Below are positions 10,547 through 20,220 of a stretch of DNA of 64,000 nt, piece after piece. The stretch is from Tritonibacter aquimaris (lineage in GTDB: Bacteria > Pseudomonadota > Alphaproteobacteria > Rhodobacterales > Rhodobacteraceae), in assembly GCF_009617595.1 (NCBI RefSeq), contig NZ_WIXK01000013.1, positions 21,092 to 85,091 of the forward strand, read 5' to 3'. A program made the translations under genes and the position numbers. The notes beneath the pieces are model-generated. The model was not told the DNA's origin and did no database searches. It saw nothing but the letters and a program-made list of their open reading frames with translations. Position 1 is the stretch's first letter. The number at the start of each line of letters is the position of its first letter.

Positions 10547-11065
10547 ATGAAGCGGATCGTTGTCACCGGTGCAAATGGAGCCGGGAAGAGCCACTTTGCA
10601 GCGAAGCTCGCATCTGTTCGGCCCGATGTTCCGGTTATTTCTTACGATGCCCTGAAACTAAAAACGCGGTGGGAGCAAAAAAAGAGCGCTCAAATCGAAG
10701 CCGCTCTTGCGTCTGCGATCACGCAGCCGACTTGGATCCTTGAGGGAGGCCCAAGTCTTATACCTCAGGTGGCGGGGAAATATGATGCGCTTATATGGCT
10801 CGATCCGCCCGAGTATGTAAGGGCCTGGCGATTGGCGCAGAGACCCTGGAAACACCTAAGCCAAACAAGACCAGAGCTTCCAGGTGGCAACGTTGATTGG
10901 CCGATACAACAATATAGGTTTGCTTTTCGAAGCCTGAGAAAGGGCGCAAGTTTTCGCAGCGCGATCTCAGTTTTTTTCGAGCAATCCGACAGCGTGCAGA
11001 AGTGGCGATGTCGAACCGATCATGAACGCGACCTGTTTCTTGACCAATGGGAAAGCTCTTTTTGA
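10547..11065 (+). CDS. P-loop nucleoside kinase-like ATPase
   Basis: A 172-residue protein starting VVTGANGAGKSHFAAKLA, a Walker A site at residues 7-15. It continues with ISYDAL and WILEGGPS, and with WLDPPEYVRAWRLAQRPW, the layout of small adenylate-kinase-like proteins of the FlaR (DNA topology modulation) group. The ATG at 10547 follows TAGGGAATGAC. The Trp/Arg-rich lid-like region (RPWKHLSQTRPELPGG) resembles the substrate lid in that group. It is a single gene between two terminators. Substrate unknown. Confidence 0.72.
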   Translation: MKRIVVTGANGAGKSHFAAKLASVRPDVPVISYDALKLKTRWEQKKSAQIEAALASAITQPTWILEGGPSLIPQVAGKYDALIWLDPPEYVRAWRLAQRPWKHLSQTRPELPGGNVDWPIQQYRFAFRSLRKGASFRSAISVFFEQSDSVQKWRCRTDHERDLFLDQWESSF

Positions 11066-11135
11066 GCGGCTCGAAACTAACTGGGTTTGGGGGCAGGCAC
11101 CGTAGCGCAAGTGTGTTCTTCTAAAGCTTGCAAAG

Positions 11136-11165
11136 AAAACCCCGCCAGTGTGGCGGGGTTTTGTC
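11136..11165. terminator. Bidirectional terminator
   Basis: AAAACCCCGCCA, loop GTG, TGGCGGGGTTTT: a 12-bp perfect stem with A and T tails. It separates the kinase-like gene (+) from the RND pump gene (-) and can serve both. Confidence 0.93.
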
Positions 11166-11167
11166 TT

Positions 11168-14100
11168 TTATTCAGCGGCCTTTAGGGCGCGTTTGCCTTT
11201 GGGGCTTCCTTCCCAGAAAATCTCCGTGTCGGTGATTTGGTCGGCGTCGCGCTCTAGTTTGCGATCCTGTGCGGCAACATCTTTGCTGCCGCCACTCAGG
11301 TTGCCAATCACCCGCGCCAGAACCGCCGCATAGGTGGTGACCCAGACCCGGATTGCCAGCAGCGACGGGGTGACAAGAAGCGTCAGGAAGGTGGCAATGC
11401 CCAGGCCAAAGACCACCGCAGTTGCCAGCTGTTTCCACCACAGCGCGGTTGGGCTGTCGATGGTGTAGCCGCCGTTGATGAAATCGAGGCTCACCCCAAA
11501 CATCATCGGCGCAAGGCCCGCCATTGTGGTGATTGTGGTCAGTAGCACCGGACGGATCCGCGCCTGAGCGGTGCGGATGATCGCTTCAATGCGCGGCATG
11601 CTCTGACAGTATTCCTGATAGGTGTCGATCAGAACGATATTGTTGTTCACCACAATCCCTGCCAGCGCCACAATACCGGTGCCGGTCATAATGATGGAGA
11701 AAGGCTGTGCCATCACCATCATACCAATCAGCACCCCGGTGGTCGACAGAACCACAGCCAGCAATACGAGGATAGAGTTGTAGAAACTGTTGAACTGGGC
11801 CAGCAGGATTACAAACATCAAAGCCAGGGCACCCGCAAAGGCTTTGGACAGGAACGCGCCGGATTCTGCCTGCTCTTCCTGATCGCCAGTCCATTCCCAG
11901 CTGAGCGATGCATCAAACGGGTTGGTTTCCAGCCATTTGGTCAGCTCAACGATACGTTCATTGGCGTTGATTGGCACCATGCGACCGTCACCATCAAGCG
12001 CGTCAATCACCTCGGACACGTCTGCGGCCCCGCTCAGGGTGAACAGGTTAAAGCGTTCGCCATTGTTGGTGCTGTGTTGCGCTGGCAAGCTTTCGTCAGC
12101 GACCACTTCGATCAGGGCCAGCTCGACCTCATCGTCATCAAGGCCTGTTACCACCTTGCTCAGCCCCGGTTTGAAATCGGCCTTAACGTCATAAAAGCGT
12201 TGCTGGTCGATCCGGTCGATCTGCGCAAGCTTTGGCACCGGGCGTCGGGTGATGAAGTTTGACAGCGGCACCGGTCCATTGGCGGTTGGCACTTTTAAGG
12301 AATCAAGCGTCGACAGAACCCGATCCTGTTCCGGCAGTCGGGTGCGGATTTCGATCTCATCATCGGCACCATCCACACGCATTTCCCCCAGCAGGATGCC
12401 GCGGGTGACAAGCTGCACCATCGCCCCCACAGTGGCCACATCGGCACCATAACGGCCAGCCATGGCCACATCCACGTCGATCACCCAGTCGATGCCGGGC
12501 AGCGGCAGGCTGTCTTCAATTTGGATAAGGGCAGGGGTCTCTTCAAACTTGGCCCGTGCGAGCATAGCTGCTTCGCGCAAAGGCCCCCAATCATCCCCTT
12601 TGATGCGCAGATGTACAGGTTTGCCAGCCGCCGGACCGTCGACCAATGGGCGCAGTTCCACATCAAAGCCAGCGATATCAGCCACCATACGATTGAGCTC
12701 TGCCATCACATAGTCGCCATCAAACTCGGTGGCTGTGACTTCGCGGTTGAACAGGCCCCACAGGATTTTTTCCTTCTGCTTGGGGCGCTCATCCCACGGG
12801 ATGATTTCGAATTGTACCTGACCCACCGTATCGGGAGGGGTAGATGCACCAGAGCTGTCGGTGTTCAGCCCGCCTTGGCCCGCGAAGGAGAACACGTTGA
12901 TCACTGCCGGATGGGACGCAATGATTTCTTCGGTGATTTTCACCATTTCGTCTTTTTCGGCCAAGGACAGGTTGCCGCGTCCCAGAACATAACCAGTTGC
13001 CTGTTCTGGTTCGGTTTTCACAAAGAAATCAACGCCGTGGTTGTTTTCCTGAAACAAGCCAAACACGGTGGAAATACCAAGGCCAACCACAAGAAGTGTC
13101 ACCACAGGCATGACCGGATTGCCCGCGATCAGTTTGATAAAATGGCCAAACAGGTTGAGCTTGAACCCGGCTTGTGGGTTTTCCTCGGCTGATTGGCGTT
13201 CCACAGAAGACAGCGCAACTGATGCGCCAAAAGCCGACAGCATAAACAGCAATCCACCCGCGATCAGTGCCGCTGCGGTGCTGGCTCCTTCGGGCATGAT
13301 ATAGGTCGGGTTCAGCATCTGCATCGCACCGGTAAACATTCCGAGAAGCGTCAGCACCACCAACGCGGCCCGCACAACCCACGGCAGGCGCGTGCGCAAT
13401 GCATCCGCCATAATACCAAAGCTGCGGCTCATCCGGCCCGAAACGCCGCCCATAACAGGCAGATAGATCAACGCCACCACAAGCGACGCGGACAGAACAA
13501 AGATCAATGTCACCGGCAGCATGCCCATGAATTCACCGGGCACACCGGGCCAGAACAGCATTGGTAGGAATGCACAAAGCGTGGTTGCCGTTGACGACAC
13601 GATTGGCCAGAACATGCGCTGCGCGGCCTCTACATAGGCGTGCATCGGGCCAACGCCCTCTTTGATGCGTTTGTCCGCGTATTCCACCACAACAATGGCG
13701 CCATCCACCAACATGCCCACTGCCAGGATCAGACCAAACATGACGATGTTTGAAATCGAAATCCCCATCATCGCCAGGAAGGCAAAACACAGCAGGAAAG
13801 ATGTTGGAATGGCAAAGCCCACCAGCAAAGCTGCGCGGCTGCCAAGCGCCGACAATACCACAATCATCACCAGCGCAATCGCGGTCAGAACCGAGCCTTC
13901 CAGTTGGCTGACCATGGCGCTGACTTTGTTGCTTTGGTCGTTTGAGGTACCCACTTTCACCGCCGCCTGAAGCTCTTCGGGCCATTTGGCCTGCGCTTTG
14001 GCCACGGCTGCTTTGACCTCGTTGACGGTGTCGATCAGGTTGTAGCCTTTGCGTTTGACCACCTGCAGAGCCACGGTTTTTTCACCATCAAAACGGGCGG

Positions 14101-14908
14101 TGCCAGTGCGGTCTTCAAAGGTAAAGTTGATCTCTGCCAGCTCACCCAATGTGATGACCCGGTCGCCATTGGTTTTGATCGGCAGCTCATAGATGTCTTG
14201 CACATTCTCAAAGGTGGAGGGGATCTTGACCGCAAACGCGCCCTGAGCACTGTCCACTTCACCGGCTGCAATCAGCTGGTTGTTGTTTTGAACCACCTCG
14301 ATAAGTTCAAGTGCGGTGACATTATAGGCCTCAAGACGCAGCGGGTCGATCAACACCTCAACCATCTCGTCGCGCTTGCCTGCAATCCCTGCTTCCAGCA
14401 CCGCATCCAGTGCTTCGAGATCGTCTTGCAGGTTATTGGCCAGACGGGTCATGGTGCGTTCGGGCACCGCGCCTGAAAGGTTCACAATAACAATGGGAAA
14501 CTCAGAGAAGTTGATTTCCGTCAGGTGATATTTTTCCGCACCTTCCGGAAACTCTGCTTCTGCGGTGTCCATCGCATCGCGGATATCGGCCAAAGTGGCG
14601 CTTTTGTCCCAACCAAATTCGAACAAAAGCCCAACACCGGCATAGCCTTCGGCCGCGGTCGCCTCCATTTCGTCGAGCCCGTCCAGATCGGCTAGCTCGG
14701 TCTCCATGACCTTGACCAGCAGCGTTTCTGCGTCTTCGGCAGAAATGCCGGGAAATTCCACCGAAATGAATACAGCGGGAATTTCAATGTCCGGCTCACC
14801 CTCTTTGGGGAGGGCCGAATAAGCAAAGCCACCAACCAGCAGCGAAATGATAATAAAGGCAATGACCATTCGGGCGCGGTCAGCTGCCCAGCGTACGATC
14901 CCCGTCAT
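11168..14908 (-). CDS. RND efflux pump inner-membrane permease
   Basis: A 1246-residue AcrB-type (HAE1) proton-driven permease, about 200 residues longer than AcrB. It begins with a transmembrane segment after RARMVIAFIIISLLVGG. It shows two repeats of a membrane bundle plus large periplasmic loops. The TM4 proton-relay segment reads GMLVDGAIVVVEYADKR, with one Asp where AcrB has two, and TM10 reads GIVVNNNIVLIDTYQEY, with Asn in place of the usual Lys. Both changes occur in other divergent HAE members as far as I recall. Extra length comes from an insertion with added hydrophobic segments around residues 500-580 and a longer C-terminal tail. The gene is two bases downstream of its adaptor partner. 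Confidence 0.93.
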   Translation of the reverse strand: MTGIVRWAADRARMVIAFIIISLLVGGFAYSALPKEGEPDIEIPAVFISVEFPGISAEDAETLLVKVMETELADLDGLDEMEATAAEGYAGVGLLFEFGWDKSATLADIRDAMDTAEAEFPEGAEKYHLTEINFSEFPIVIVNLSGAVPERTMTRLANNLQDDLEALDAVLEAGIAGKRDEMVEVLIDPLRLEAYNVTALELIEVVQNNNQLIAAGEVDSAQGAFAVKIPSTFENVQDIYELPIKTNGDRVITLGELAEINFTFEDRTGTARFDGEKTVALQVVKRKGYNLIDTVNEVKAAVAKAQAKWPEELQAAVKVGTSNDQSNKVSAMVSQLEGSVLTAIALVMIVVLSALGSRAALLVGFAIPTSFLLCFAFLAMMGISISNIVMFGLILAVGMLVDGAIVVVEYADKRIKEGVGPMHAYVEAAQRMFWPIVSSTATTLCAFLPMLFWPGVPGEFMGMLPVTLIFVLSASLVVALIYLPVMGGVSGRMSRSFGIMADALRTRLPWVVRAALVVLTLLGMFTGAMQMLNPTYIMPEGASTAAALIAGGLLFMLSAFGASVALSSVERQSAEENPQAGFKLNLFGHFIKLIAGNPVMPVVTLLVVGLGISTVFGLFQENNHGVDFFVKTEPEQATGYVLGRGNLSLAEKDEMVKITEEIIASHPAVINVFSFAGQGGLNTDSSGASTPPDTVGQVQFEIIPWDERPKQKEKILWGLFNREVTATEFDGDYVMAELNRMVADIAGFDVELRPLVDGPAAGKPVHLRIKGDDWGPLREAAMLARAKFEETPALIQIEDSLPLPGIDWVIDVDVAMAGRYGADVATVGAMVQLVTRGILLGEMRVDGADDEIEIRTRLPEQDRVLSTLDSLKVPTANGPVPLSNFITRRPVPKLAQIDRIDQQRFYDVKADFKPGLSKVVTGLDDDEVELALIEVVADESLPAQHSTNNGERFNLFTLSGAADVSEVIDALDGDGRMVPINANERIVELTKWLETNPFDASLSWEWTGDQEEQAESGAFLSKAFAGALALMFVILLAQFNSFYNSILVLLAVVLSTTGVLIGMMVMAQPFSIIMTGTGIVALAGIVVNNNIVLIDTYQEYCQSMPRIEAIIRTAQARIRPVLLTTITTMAGLAPMMFGVSLDFINGGYTIDSPTALWWKQLATAVVFGLGIATFLTLLVTPSLLAIRVWVTTYAAVLARVIGNLSGGSKDVAAQDRKLERDADQITDTEIFWEGSPKGKRALKAAE

Positions 14909-14910
14909 GT

Positions 14911-16149
14911 TCAGAAAGCCTCTTTAAAGGTGGTGTGGACCGCGACCCCTTTGGTCACGAACTCTTGTCCCACAATGATAACGCTCACTGTTTCGGGAAG
15001 CCCTGAGAGCCAGACACCTTCTGTGGTGTCGCCGATCAGGGTAACGGGCATGAAATCAACACGTTCATCTTGCCCCACAAGGCGCACACCCAACTGTCCG
15101 ATATTGTTGAGCGTCAGCGATGATTGCGGCAGCAGATGTGCCTTGGTGCCGGGGGCCTCGATGGAAATGTCTGCGGTTTGCCCATCCCGAATGCTCAGAT
15201 CTGCGTTGGGGACAGTGATTTCCACCTCAAAGGTGCGGGTTTCCGAGTCGGCGGAGCGGCTGACAAATGTCACCCGCCCCTCGACCTCGGCGCCAGAGGC
15301 CAGCTTGGCTCTGGCAATGGCGCCGGTGGTTACGCGGTCAACTTCGGCCTCTGGCACAAAACCAACCAGTTTGATTTCATCAAGCTGGATGACTGTGGCG
15401 CAAAGACTGCCGGGCTGTAGCAAGCTGCCCAGTTCAGCACTGTCGCTTTCCAACAGCCCATCAAAAGGCGCAAGAATGGTCACGTGCTCCAGCTCTTTTT
15501 CGGCTGCGCTCACACCGGCGGCGGCGGCTTCGATCCCTGCGGCTGTGGCGGAGAGGCCCGATTCTGCGCTGGCAATGGATGCAAGCGCGGTGCGTTCAGC
15601 AGCCTCAGCGGCGGCCAGACGTGTTTCAGAGGCGTAGCCATCTTTGGACAGTTTTTCCGCCGCAGTCAGATTGATTTGAGCTTCACGCAAAAGTGCATGG
15701 GCCTCTTGCAAGCGGGCCTCGGCTTCGGGGTGGCGGGCTTTTGCTTCGATAAGCCGCGCCTTGGCTTCTGACAATTCAGCCGGGCGAGTGCCCGTATCCA
15801 GTTTGCACAGCGCTTCCCCTTCGTGGACATGTTTGCCCTTGCGCAACGGTGCGGAAATCACACGCGCCGTGGTTTCTGCGCGTACCTCAACCTGACGCTT
15901 TGCAGCAGTGCGTCCCCGCAAAACAACCGCGCTGTTGATATTGCGTGCGGTGCTACGCAACGCAACGACGCGTACGCGATCTTCGTCTTTATCTGCGGCC
16001 TCGGGCGCAGCTTCAGACGTCTTTGTGGCTGTCCCGGCGTCCCCAGTGTCCGTGCCGCTGGCAAAGGCCAAAAGAGCCTCTCTCTCAATCACAAGCGCGT
16101 AAAGAAAAACGCTTACAGCTCCGGCTGTCAGGATAGGTATGATACGCAT
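14911..16149 (-). CDS. RND efflux periplasmic adaptor (membrane fusion protein)
   Basis: A 412-residue adaptor. The start at 16149 gives RIIPILTAGAVSVFLYALV as a membrane anchor or signal segment; a longer upstream frame has no ribosome site. Residues about 70-110 hold the first lipoyl half (VELRAETTARVISAPLRKGKHVHEGEALC), followed by a long Ala/Glu-rich alpha-hairpin, the second lipoyl half (ILAPFDGLLESDSAELGSLLQPG) and beta-barrel domains. It links the permease to an outer-membrane channel, which is not encoded here. It is translated just before the permease gene in the same operon. Confidence 0.92.
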   Translation of the reverse strand: MRIIPILTAGAVSVFLYALVIEREALLAFASGTDTGDAGTATKTSEAAPEAADKDEDRVRVVALRSTARNINSAVVLRGRTAAKRQVEVRAETTARVISAPLRKGKHVHEGEALCKLDTGTRPAELSEAKARLIEAKARHPEAEARLQEAHALLREAQINLTAAEKLSKDGYASETRLAAAEAAERTALASIASAESGLSATAAGIEAAAAGVSAAEKELEHVTILAPFDGLLESDSAELGSLLQPGSLCATVIQLDEIKLVGFVPEAEVDRVTTGAIARAKLASGAEVEGRVTFVSRSADSETRTFEVEITVPNADLSIRDGQTADISIEAPGTKAHLLPQSSLTLNNIGQLGVRLVGQDERVDFMPVTLIGDTTEGVWLSGLPETVSVIIVGQEFVTKGVAVHTTFKEAF

Positions 16150-16460
16150 TTTGGTCGGGCCCTGAAAATAGTTACTGACGGCACAAGTGGTGCGGCACCT
16201 CCAAATTCGAACACATGTTCCCATGTCTCAAAGTGGAATCGCCACAGACTGTATAAGTACTGTTGCATCTAAACTAAGTGGTTCAGATCACATTTGAAGC
16301 CAATTGATATATTTTATTTGAACCGTAACCACATCTTTGGGCTGTTTTGTCGTAGCGATCACGATGACAGCACCACTTGGCAGGAGTGACGCATCAGGGT
16401 AAGAGGAGCAAAAGCCAATACAATCTCCGGCCTCGCCGGGTGACGACCAGGGAGCGCCGC
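16150..16460. other. Divergent intergenic region
   Basis: About 310 bases between the efflux operon (-) and the YfgM-like gene (+), so it must hold promoters for both. It contains an A+T-rich part around 16290-16330 and a small CCGGC-CTC-GCCGG hairpin at about 16429-16441. I cannot identify a specific operator. Confidence 0.35.
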
Positions 16461-17132
16461 ATGAGCGATACCGATAGTTTCATCGACGAAGTCACCGAAG
16501 AGGTGCGCCGCGACCGCCTGTTTCTGATGCTGCGCCGTTATGGCTGGATTGGTGCGGTTGTGGTTGTTGCCATTGTTGGCGGCACCGCGCTGCGCGAGAT
16601 CAACCGTTCCAAGGTGGAAACCGCATCGCAGGCGCTGGGGGATTCCATGATCGCAGCGGTTGATGCCGAAAACGCGGATGCCCGCGCTGCAGCGCTCGCC
16701 GCGGTTGAGACCGAGACGCTCGATCGTCAGATGGTGCTGGATATGGCGCGCGCGGGTGCCTTGGTGGATGCAGGCAACACGGATGAAGCGGTTGTGCTGT
16801 TGCAATCCATTGGTTCCAATGGCGATCTGCCGGAAATCTACCGCCACATTGCAAGTTTCAAATCCCTGATCTTGCAGAGCGAGAGCCTTGGTATTGAAGA
16901 GCGCCGCCTGCAGTTTGACGCGCTGGCCGCACCGAACGCGCCGCTGCGCCATCTGGCACAAGAGCAACTTGCGCTTCTGGATATTGAAGCTGGTGATACA
17001 TCTGCCGCGATTGCACGTCTGCAGGCTCTGGTTGCAGATGCAACCAGCCGCCATGAGATGCGCGATCGCGCCAACCAATTGATTGTGGCGCTTGGCGGCG
17101 AGGTTGCACCGCAACCTGCGCATGGCGGTTGA
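16461..17132 (+). CDS. YfgM-like tetratricopeptide membrane protein
   Basis: A 223-residue protein with an N-terminal cytoplasmic stretch (SDTDSFIDEVTEEVRRDRLF), one transmembrane segment (WIGAVVVVAIVGG, residues about 32-45) and a helical, Ala/Leu-rich C-terminal part typical of the TPR_21/YfgM family. YfgM associates with SecYEG and periplasmic chaperones in enterobacteria, and its neighbour there too is bamB and der, the same order as here. The ATG at 16461 follows CAGGGAG. Function is inferred from family and conserved gene order. Confidence 0.85.
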   Translation: MSDTDSFIDEVTEEVRRDRLFLMLRRYGWIGAVVVVAIVGGTALREINRSKVETASQALGDSMIAAVDAENADARAAALAAVETETLDRQMVLDMARAGALVDAGNTDEAVVLLQSIGSNGDLPEIYRHIASFKSLILQSESLGIEERRLQFDALAAPNAPLRHLAQEQLALLDIEAGDTSAAIARLQALVADATSRHEMRDRANQLIVALGGEVAPQPAHGG

Positions 17133-17189
17133 TTACAGCCGCGTTTTCATGACACAACATCGCTGAAGTTTGAGTGCAAAGGGCAAAGA

Positions 17190-18512
17190 ATGACAAAAGC
17201 CGTTTCTGTTTTCCGTATGAGCCGGATTTTGTGCACCTCCGCTCTTGCCCTTGCGGTTGTTGCCTGTACCGAAAAAGAACCGGTGCTGCAGGGGGTTCGT
17301 GAACCAATCCGTCCTGAATTGGCTGGTAAGGTCGAAAACCAATCCCGCGCGATTTCGCTGGCAAAACAAACCGTCAACAAAGACTGGGCGCAGCCCCATG
17401 GCACCGCGGCCTATCGGGTTGCAAACGCAGCCTTGTCAGTCGCACCCAATCTGATCTGGTCGACCAACATCGGCTCGGGTGATGAACGCCGACAGCGCAT
17501 CACCGCGCAGCCTGCGGTTGGGGCAGGGCGTATCTATACGCTCGACAGTGCCGGGCAGGTGTCTGCGGTTTCTCCAGATGGCAGTATTCTGTGGCAGAGC
17601 GATATTATCCCAGCCACCGATTCCGAAGGCCAGGCCACCGGTGGCGGCATCGCCTACCATAAGGGCGCGGTTTATATCTCCTCTGGCTTTGGCGTGCTGA
17701 CAGCGCTGGATGCAGCCTCAGGGGATCTGATCTGGCGTCAGGAGCTGGATGCGCCGGGTTCGGGCCAGCCTTTGGTGCGCGATGGTCTTGTATATGTTGT
17801 GGCAGGTGATGACACCGGCTGGGCTGTGAAAACCAAAGACGGCCGCATCGCCTGGCAGATTGAAGCGACCCCAAGTGCCGCAAACGTTCTGGGTGCACCT
17901 GCGCCTGCGCTTACCAAAGATCTTGCGGTCTTTGCATTTGGTTCTGGTGACCTTGCCGCGACGTTCCGCAAAGGCGGCTTTCGCCGTTGGAACGCGTCCA
18001 TCGCCGGTGAGCGCACAGGCCGCACGGTTTCAACCATCAATGACGTAACCGGCGCGCCGGTTGTGGTGGGGCAGCGCATCTATGTGGGCAACCACGGTGG
18101 TCGTACCGCTGCCTTTGAAGCAGACAGTGGTCTGCGCCTCTGGACCGCACGTGAAGGCGCGCTGGGTCCGGTTTGGCCCGCTGGGGACAGCCTGTTCCAG
18201 GTCAGTGACACCAACCGCCTGCTGCGTCTTGATGCTGACACGGGTGAGGTGATCTGGTCGCAACCGCTGCCGGGGTTTGTCAAAGACAAGCCACGTAAAC
18301 GTTCCGAGATCGTTGCGCATTACGGCCCGATTCTGGCAGGTGGCCAGATCATCGTTGCATCTAACGATGGGCTTTTGCGCTTCTTTGATCCCACCGATGG
18401 CATCCTTAACCGCAGCGTTGAAGTGCCCGGTGGTGCCACCACTCCGCCGGTTGTTGCAGGCAAAACGCTCTACGTCGTGTCGACAAAAGGCGAACTACTC
18501 GCTTTCCGTTGA
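17190..18512 (+). CDS. bamB: Outer-membrane protein assembly factor BamB
   Basis: A 440-residue lipoprotein with signal ILCTSALALAVVAC, the lipobox Cys at residue 26. The body is a PQQ-like beta-propeller with repeated blades (AGRIYTLDSAGQVSAVSPDGSILW and similar, GAVYISSGFGVLTALDAASGDLIW). BamB helps BamA fold outer-membrane beta-barrels. It follows the YfgM-like gene by 57 bases and precedes der by 49, the usual cluster. Start at 17190 follows AAAGGGCAAAG; an internal Met ten residues in is a less likely alternative. Confidence 0.93.
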   Translation: MTKAVSVFRMSRILCTSALALAVVACTEKEPVLQGVREPIRPELAGKVENQSRAISLAKQTVNKDWAQPHGTAAYRVANAALSVAPNLIWSTNIGSGDERRQRITAQPAVGAGRIYTLDSAGQVSAVSPDGSILWQSDIIPATDSEGQATGGGIAYHKGAVYISSGFGVLTALDAASGDLIWRQELDAPGSGQPLVRDGLVYVVAGDDTGWAVKTKDGRIAWQIEATPSAANVLGAPAPALTKDLAVFAFGSGDLAATFRKGGFRRWNASIAGERTGRTVSTINDVTGAPVVVGQRIYVGNHGGRTAAFEADSGLRLWTAREGALGPVWPAGDSLFQVSDTNRLLRLDADTGEVIWSQPLPGFVKDKPRKRSEIVAHYGPILAGGQIIVASNDGLLRFFDPTDGILNRSVEVPGGATTPPVVAGKTLYVVSTKGELLAFR

Positions 18513-18561
18513 CGCAAAGATGCGCTATGGGGCGCATCTCAATTCGCTGAAAGTGTGAGAC

Positions 18562-20034
18562 ATGTCCTTTACCTTGGCCATTGTGGGCCGTCCCAATGTG
18601 GGCAAATCAACCCTGTTCAACCGTTTGGTTGGGAAAAAACTGGCGCTGGTTGATGACCAGCCCGGGGTGACGCGTGACTTGCGCGAAGGTGAGGCCAGGC
18701 TTGGCGATCTGCGTTTTACGGTGATTGATACCGCGGGTCTCGAAGATGCCACCGACAACAGTCTCGAAGGGCGGATGCGCCGTCTGACGGAACGTGCGGT
18801 GGATATGGCGGATATCTGCCTGTTTATGGTGGATGCGCGCACCGGGATTACCCCAACCGACGAAATGTTTGCCGAGATTTTGCGCCGCAAATCCGCGCAT
18901 GTGATTCTTGCTGCCAATAAGGCCGAAGGCAACGCAGCCGAAGGTGGTGTGCTTGAAGCGTATGGTCTTGGCCTGGGTGAGCCGCTGCGCCTGTCTGGCG
19001 AACATGGCGAAGGCATGCCGGATCTTTATTCGGTGCTGATGCCACTGGCCGAGAAATTTGAAGCCGAAGCCGAGGACACGTCGCCCGTGGTTGATGTCGA
19101 CATCTATGAAGATGACGACTGGGATGAAGAGGGCGAGTATGAAGTGCCCATGCCCACCGCGGATAAACCTTTGCAGGTGGCGGTCATCGGTCGACCCAAT
19201 GCGGGTAAATCTACCCTGATCAACAAGATCTTGGGCGAAGACCGTTTGCTCACCGGGCCCGAGGCAGGCATCACCCGCGATGCGATTTCGCTACGTACCG
19301 AGTGGAATGAAGTGCCGATGCGCATCTTTGACACTGCCGGTATGCGCAAAAAAGCCAAAGTGCAGGAAAAGCTTGAAAAGCTTTCGGTCTCTGATGGCCT
19401 GCGCGCGGTGAAATTTGCCGAAGTTGTGGTGGTGCTGCTGGATGCCGCTATTCCGTTTGAACAGCAGGATCTGCGCATTGCCGATCTGGCCGAACGTGAA
19501 GGTCGCGCGGTTGTGGTTGCCGTCAATAAATGGGACGTGGAAGACAACCGTCAAGAAAAGCTCAAAGAGCTGAAAGAAAGCTTTGCCCGCCTGTTGCCGC
19601 AGTTGCGGGGCGCGCCGCTGATTACGGTATCTGCTAAAACCGGGCGTGGGTTGGATCGCTTGAACGATGCGATTATTCGCGCCTATCAGGTCTGGAACCG
19701 CCGCATTGCCACAGCCGCGTTGAACCGCTGGCTGACTGGTATGCTGGAGCAGCACCCGCCGCCCGCGCCGCAGGGCAAGCGGATCAAAATGCGCTATATG
19801 ACCCAGGTGAAAACCCGTCCGCCGGGCTTTGTGGTGATGTGTTCGCACCCCGATAAGGTGCCTGCAGCCTATTCACGCTACCTTGTCAATGGTTTGCGCC
19901 AGGATTTTGATATGCCAGGCACGCCGATCCGGCTGACCCTGCGCGGACAGGGCGATAAAAACCCGTATAAGAACCGCAAAAAAGCACCACCGTCCAAGCT
20001 GCGTAAACACCTCGAAGGGCGGCGTGATCGCTAA
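18562..20034 (+). CDS. der: Ribosome assembly GTPase Der (EngA)
   Basis: A 490-residue protein with two GTPase domains in tandem. Domain 1 has [19 protein letters not shown] and NKAE. Domain 2, from about residue 208, has [20 protein letters not shown] and NKWD. A C-terminal KH-like domain ends in the basic tail [14 protein letters not shown]. It acts in 50S ribosome maturation. The acidic linker ([25 protein letters not shown]) between the GTPase domains is typical of alphaproteobacterial copies. Confidence 0.98.
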   Translation: MSFTLAIVGRPNVGKSTLFNRLVGKKLALVDDQPGVTRDLREGEARLGDLRFTVIDTAGLEDATDNSLEGRMRRLTERAVDMADICLFMVDARTGITPTDEMFAEILRRKSAHVILAANKAEGNAAEGGVLEAYGLGLGEPLRLSGEHGEGMPDLYSVLMPLAEKFEAEAEDTSPVVDVDIYEDDDWDEEGEYEVPMPTADKPLQVAVIGRPNAGKSTLINKILGEDRLLTGPEAGITRDAISLRTEWNEVPMRIFDTAGMRKKAKVQEKLEKLSVSDGLRAVKFAEVVVVLLDAAIPFEQQDLRIADLAEREGRAVVVAVNKWDVEDNRQEKLKELKESFARLLPQLRGAPLITVSAKTGRGLDRLNDAIIRAYQVWNRRIATAALNRWLTGMLEQHPPPAPQGKRIKMRYMTQVKTRPPGFVVMCSHPDKVPAAYSRYLVNGLRQDFDMPGTPIRLTLRGQGDKNPYKNRKKAPPSKLRKHLEGRRDR

Positions 20035-20057
20035 GGGGTAGAGTACTGCAATAATTT

Positions 20058-20086
20058 AGGGGCGTTCCTGCGGGGGCGCCCCTTTT
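20058..20086 (+). terminator. Terminator after der
   Basis: GGGGCG, loop of about 10 bases, then CGCCCC and TTTT. Confidence 0.75.
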
Positions 20087-20220
20087 AGTGCGATCTGCTG
20101 GGTTTTCAATGTTTTGAGCACAAGATTAAAATCTTGTCAGCAGGGTGCTGCGTGATCAACAATAGAGACAGGAGAGGGATAAAGGCTGAAATTCCGGGCC
20201 TTTGAAACAGTGGGTGGCAA

